Source: an uncultured Selenomonadales bacterium
GTDB lineage: Bacteria; Bacillota; Negativicutes; Selenomonadales; Selenomonadaceae
Length of the DNA stretch: 64,000 bases
Assembly: GCA_937877545.1 (NCBI GenBank)
Contig: CALFJE010000100.1
Span: 1-64,000 of the forward strand
Reading direction: 5' to 3'
Part shown: one piece after another, positions 60,561 through 64,000 of the stretch
Layout of the letters: the number at the start of each line of letters is the position of its first letter
How positions within the stretch are numbered: the stretch's first letter is position 1
Notes under the pieces: generated by a model
Database searches by the model: none
Told to the model about the DNA's origin: nothing
What the model saw: the letters and a program-made list of their open reading frames with translations, nothing else
Position numbers and translations under genes: made by a program

Positions 60561-61694
60561 TTAAGCGGCGCGTCTGCCGTCAACGATTTGCGCGTCGGAA
60601 AGCCGTTGCATAACGTCGGAAAGCTTATAAGTCGCGTCCGCGTCGACGGTTTGAAGTCCGCGCAACGTCAGCGGAACGCTCATAGGCGGATTGTCGAGGG
60701 TAAGCATTTCGCGATTGACAATCTGCGCGGCGGACGGATAGACGAGGCTCAAGCGGGCGTAATCGTTGCCGTCGGAGCCGCTAAATTTCCAGATAACCAA
60801 CTTGGAGGCAATGGGGACGCGCCACTCAAAAGTGCCGGGCAAAGTGTAATCGTCCACGCCGATAGCCGCCAACACGTTGGAAAGATTGGAGTCGTGCCCG
60901 CAAATGAAACTGAACTTGCGGGCGGGCGTTTTAAGTTCGTCGGCAATGACGGCGAGCATGGGAGCGGCGAAGGCTTTCGCGCCGAGCGGGCGGTCAAAGT
61001 TGCTGTTAATCAGGCAGGAAGAAATTTTCGCCACGTCGCGCATTTCGGCATCGCTGTAGGAAACTTTGCCGTCGTAATAATCCATAAGCAAACCGTCGGC
61101 GGCAAGGTTAATCTTGCTCAAGGAACCTTGGGCTTTCCACTCGACAACCTCGTCACGAATCGTCACCGAATAATCGACAGGATTGAACTTTTCGCCGCTG
61201 AGACGCTCCACGGTCGCAATCTCCTTGCTCAAGCCGTCGAATAATTTTTTCCAATTGGTTTCGGCGTGAAGCTTTTTGATAAGGGCGGTGTCGGTCGGCG
61301 GCAGGAAGACACGATCCTTTTGCCCCAAGGCGCGGTGATATTCAATCGGAATGTTGGCGATAGGAAATGCGCCCGCCGAGAAATATTTAGCCGTGGCTAT
61401 CGTCCGCTGATATGAATTGGCATAGAAACGAACCTCGCCGACGGAAGGTTGAGCGTTTTTCGGGAAGAGACCTTGCGCCCTGAATTGCGCCTCGAAGTAT
61501 TGCCCCATAAGCGTTTCCATTTCGCCGCCGCGCAACGTCAAAAGCCCTCTGTCCTCGCCCGCCTTGAGCGAATAGCGCAGGTTGTGACGACTTACCACCA
61601 CGACTTGTTCAAGCCGATACTCCGCAGCGTGCGCGACGGAATAAAATACCGCCGTGACGACGAAGACTATCATAAGCGACAAAAATTTTTTCAT
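60561..61694 (-). CDS. Histidine acid phosphatase, exported (Agp/AppA-like)
   Basis: A 377-residue secreted phosphatase. The signal peptide is [19 protein letters not shown] with a cleavage site near AHAAEY. The catalytic motif is [12 protein letters not shown], the RHN variant seen in glucose-1-phosphatase, and the acid is in GHDSNLSNV. It could release phosphate from sugar phosphates or phytate outside the cell. I chose the ATG at 61694 because it gives a proper signal peptide. Confidence 0.85.
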   Translation of the reverse strand: MKKFLSLMIVFVVTAVFYSVAHAAEYRLEQVVVVSRHNLRYSLKAGEDRGLLTLRGGEMETLMGQYFEAQFRAQGLFPKNAQPSVGEVRFYANSYQRTIATAKYFSAGAFPIANIPIEYHRALGQKDRVFLPPTDTALIKKLHAETNWKKLFDGLSKEIATVERLSGEKFNPVDYSVTIRDEVVEWKAQGSLSKINLAADGLLMDYYDGKVSYSDAEMRDVAKISSCLINSNFDRPLGAKAFAAPMLAVIADELKTPARKFSFICGHDSNLSNVLAAIGVDDYTLPGTFEWRVPIASKLVIWKFSGSDGNDYARLSLVYPSAAQIVNREMLTLDNPPMSVPLTLRGLQTVDADATYKLSDVMQRLSDAQIVDGRRAA

Positions 61695-61707
61695 GTGAAT
61701 TTCTCCC

Positions 61708-62703
61708 TTACAAGCCGAGATTCGGGACGGCGTTAAGCGTCGAATCGGCAAAAGTGTTTTGGTAGTAGCCGCGACAGGCAATCATGGCGGCGTTATCGGT
61801 GCACAGAATTTTTGACGGGTAGTAGAATTTAAAGCCGCGCCGAGCGCAAGCCTCGCGCAAAGTTTTTTCCAATGACGAATTAGCCGCGACGCCGCCCGCC
61901 AAGACGATTTTGTCAAGCTTGAACTCGTCCGCCGCCGCCAAAGTTTTATCAGCCAGCGTCTCGACAACCGTCCGCTGAAAACTCGCCGCTACGTCCGCCG
62001 CGTTAATCGGTTCGCCCTTCATCTGCGCGGTATTCAGATAATTTAACACCGCCGACTTAAGCCCGCTGAAACTGAACTCGTAGCCGGCAACTTTGGGGTG
62101 CGGAAAGTTTATGGCGTCGGGGTTGCCCTGCTTAGCCAATTTATCAATCTCCGGGCCGCCGGGGTAGGGCAAGCCCATAACGCGGGCAATTTTGTCGAAC
62201 GCCTCGCCCGCCGCGTCGTCCCGTGATTGTCCCAGCAGTTCAAAGCTGTTGTAGCCCGTCATTTTTATTAAAGCCGTGTGCCCGCCCGATACCACCAATG
62301 ATAAAAACGGCGGCTCCAATTCGGGTGCGCTCAGGAAGTTCGCGAAGATGTGCCCTTCCAAGTGGTTGACGGCTATCAGCGGGATTTTCAGCGCGAAGGC
62401 TAAACTTTTCGCCGCGCTCAAGCCGACAAGTAACGCGCCCGCAAGTCCCGGTCCGAACGTCACGGCGATTTGGTTTATCTCGCGCAACTCGACGCCCGCC
62501 TTATGAATCGCCTCGTCGATTACCGGCATGATGTTGACGATGTGCTTGCGCGACGCGATTTCGGGTACCACGCCGCCGAATTTTTGATGCAACGGGATTT
62601 GCGTCGATATGACGTTTGAGAACAATTCGCGCCCGCCGCGCAGGACTGCCGCCGCCGTTTCGTCGCAACTCGTCTCTATTCCAAGCGTTAAAATTTCACT
62701 CAT
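61708..62703 (-). CDS. tsaD: tRNA N6-threonylcarbamoyladenosine synthase subunit TsaD
   Basis: TsaD carries out the final transfer in t6A37 tRNA modification. The 331-residue protein starts LTLGIETSCDETAAAV, has the metal-binding HIVNIMPVID and NHLEGH, and GGVAANSSLEKTL near the end. The ATG at 62703 overlaps trmB by 8 bases. TsaB, TsaC and TsaE are not in the window. Confidence 0.95.
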   Translation of the reverse strand: MSEILTLGIETSCDETAAAVLRGGRELFSNVISTQIPLHQKFGGVVPEIASRKHIVNIMPVIDEAIHKAGVELREINQIAVTFGPGLAGALLVGLSAAKSLAFALKIPLIAVNHLEGHIFANFLSAPELEPPFLSLVVSGGHTALIKMTGYNSFELLGQSRDDAAGEAFDKIARVMGLPYPGGPEIDKLAKQGNPDAINFPHPKVAGYEFSFSGLKSAVLNYLNTAQMKGEPINAADVAASFQRTVVETLADKTLAAADEFKLDKIVLAGGVAANSSLEKTLREACARRGFKFYYPSKILCTDNAAMIACRGYYQNTFADSTLNAVPNLGL

Positions 62704-63325
62704 CGGCAAATTTCACCACACAAAAATTTATCGGGACGCCCGCCTCGCTGAATTTGGTTTCGTATTCGGTGCGAATGTTATCGGGCGGCTCGTCGGCGTG
62801 CAGGTCGTTGGTCACGTCGCGGACGATAAGCCCCGCTTCGGCGAATTGCTCCAACGAATAATCGAACAGCCCGCGATTGTCGGTCTTAAAGTAAAGCTCG
62901 CCGCCGCGCTTGAGAATCTTCCTGTACAACTCCAAAAATCGCGTGTTGGTCAAGCGGCGTTTGGCGTGACGTTTCTTTGACCACGGGTCGCAGAAATTTA
63001 TATACAGCCTGTCGACCGCGTGCTCGGCGAAAAGCTCGGCGATATTTGCCGCGTCGAAGACTATCAGCCGCACGTTGGAAAGGTTTTTCTCGCGAACTTT
63101 ACGCGCCGCCGCCAATATCACCGTCGCCTCGACTTCCAGCCCGACGAAATTTATTTGCGGGTTGCGCTCGGCTATTTGCGTTATGAAGTCGCCCTTGCCC
63201 GTGCCCAGCTCAACGTGCAGCTCCCGCGCAGGGTCTTTGATTATCGGCGCGACCTCCCCGACCGTCACGAAGTCCGCGAAGGCTTGAAGTTTCTCGTCAG
63301 TGTGAGGCTTTTTCCTAAGCCGCAA
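62696..63325 (-). CDS. trmB: tRNA (guanine-N7)-methyltransferase
   Basis: It methylates G46 of tRNAs. The 209-residue protein has the SAM motif HVELGTGKGDFI, the catalytic NFCDPWSKKRHAKRRL and YFKTDNRGLFDYS. The start is TTG at 63325 with AGGGGTGA. It overlaps tsaD, forming a tRNA modification pair. Confidence 0.95.
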   Translation of the reverse strand: MRLRKKPHTDEKLQAFADFVTVGEVAPIIKDPARELHVELGTGKGDFITQIAERNPQINFVGLEVEATVILAAARKVREKNLSNVRLIVFDAANIAELFAEHAVDRLYINFCDPWSKKRHAKRRLTNTRFLELYRKILKRGGELYFKTDNRGLFDYSLEQFAEAGLIVRDVTNDLHADEPPDNIRTEYETKFSEAGVPINFCVVKFADE

Positions 63326-63331
63326 AATTAT

Positions 63332-64000
63332 TCACCCCTCGTCTAGTCCGATTAAATTTTCCGTGTGCAGGAACGCCGCCAATTTTTTTATGCCGCTCAT
63401 GACGTTGCGATAATGTTCGGGCGTCAGCGATTGCGCTCCGTCGGACAGTGCCCGCGCAGGATTCGGGTGCATTTCCATCATCAAGCCGTCCGCGCCCGCC
63501 GCCAGTGCCGCCAACGCCATTGGCTTTACCATGCGCCATTTGCCCGTGCCGTGCGACGGGTCTACGATTATCGGCAAGTGCGACAGGTGCTTGACTGCCG
63601 CCACCGCGCTTAAGTCCAACGTGTTGCGCGTGTAAGTTTCATACGTTCGGATACCGCGCTCGCACAACACCACGTCGGGATTGCCCGCGTTCATGATGTA
63701 TTCGGCGGCGTTAAGCCACTCGTCGATTGTAGCCGCAAGTCCGCGCTTTAGCAGGACGGGGCGTTTGCATTTGCCGACCTCTTTAAGCAAGCCGAAGTTT
63801 TGCATATTCCGCGCCCCGATTTGGAGCATGTCGGCATACTCGGCGACGGGGGCGATGCCTTCGACCGTCGTGACCTCCGTGACGATTCGCAAGCCCGTAG
63901 CCTCACGCGCCTCCGCCAGATATTTTAAGCCCTCGATTTCCAAACCTTGGAACGAATACGGCGAAGTCCTCGGCTTATAAGCACCTCCGCGCAGGAATTG
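63332..64000 (-). CDS. 3-deoxy-7-phosphoheptulonate synthase, partial
   Basis: The C-terminal part of a type I beta DAHP synthase, the first step of the shikimate pathway. The start lies beyond the window edge: the frame is open to 64000 and reads [17 protein letters not shown], a family hallmark, before the internal TTG at 63943. Also visible are [31 protein letters not shown], and DPSHGTGK. Its stop is 6 bases from trmB. Confidence 0.93.
   Translation of the reverse strand, partial: QFLRGGAYKPRTSPYSFQGLEIEGLKYLAEAREATGLRIVTEVTTVEGIAPVAEYADMLQIGARNMQNFGLLKEVGKCKRPVLLKRGLAATIDEWLNAAEYIMNAGNPDVVLCERGIRTYETYTRNTLDLSAVAAVKHLSHLPIIVDPSHGTGKWRMVKPMALAALAAGADGLMMEMHPNPARALSDGAQSLTPEHYRNVMSGIKKLAAFLHTENLIGLDEG

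Overview
The window looks like a chromosomal segment of an anaerobic Firmicute, most probably a member of the Negativicutes (Selenomonas/Sporomusa type). This is an inference. It rests on a Bacillus-type b558 succinate dehydrogenase/fumarate reductase next to an Fe-S fumarase subunit, CsaB cell-wall pyruvylation, PcrA, RbgA, ComEA and SecA with a SEC-C tail, rubrerythrin, many strong AAGGAGG ribosome sites with TTG or GTG starts, GC content in the mid-50s, and the lack of sporulation genes in this stretch. No rRNA, tRNA or CRISPR array was seen.

Layout. 1-4116: fumarase beta subunit and sdhCAB (fumarate/succinate interconversion). 4.1-9.4 kb: an ATP-grasp protein, then the leftward csaB-HNH-rbfA-nrnA-truB unit. 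9.5-11.0 kb: a TlpA-like lipoprotein, a 48-residue CXXC protein and a NapH-like 4Fe-4S membrane protein. 11.0-13.5 kb: a MarR regulator with its own palindromic promoter and an ABC exporter. 13.5-24.5 kb: housekeeping genes pcrA, ligA, a TPR protein, glycerate kinase, tkt and secA. 24.5-26.8 kb: accessory genes (broken FkbM methyltransferase, RelE-like toxin pair, DUF2939-like protein). 26.8-31.8 kb: leftward fabG-acpP-fabK-like unit and a soluble hybrid histidine kinase. 32-35.5 kb: rubrerythrin fusion, GlnQ and a flagellar rod/hook protein. 36.9-42.8 kb: pyrF, pyrE, recN, pdp and a P-loop/Asp23 fusion. 42.8-49.7 kb: a degraded region with a DNA methyltransferase pseudogene, LytR, an MsrA-like protein, a MORN/AAA remnant, CydC and a BrnTA pair. 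49.7-54 kb: rbgA, comEA, serA and an iron alcohol dehydrogenase. 54-64 kb: a partly inactivated operon, an SLC1 transporter with an ATPase-like domain, then queF, a histidine acid phosphatase, tsaD, trmB and DAHP synthase.

The most striking signal is not a gene. The 11-mer AATCTGCGCGG (or its complement) occurs 25 times by my count, with no strong strand bias, and is read in all six codon frames, against about 0.03 expected by chance. A shorter relative, CCTGCGCGG, adds about 17 copies. This resembles a DNA uptake sequence or another genome-wide architectural word, and comEA lies in the same window.

The second theme is gene decay. At least eight accessory loci carry frameshifts, internal stops or deletions. 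Three adjacent genes of one operon (YkgJ-like, DUF2156, MATE-ATPase) each carry a single lesion. A homing-endonuclease remnant separates pyrF from pyrE, and a hairpin-rich element resembling an IS200/IS605 end lies upstream of the hybrid kinase gene.
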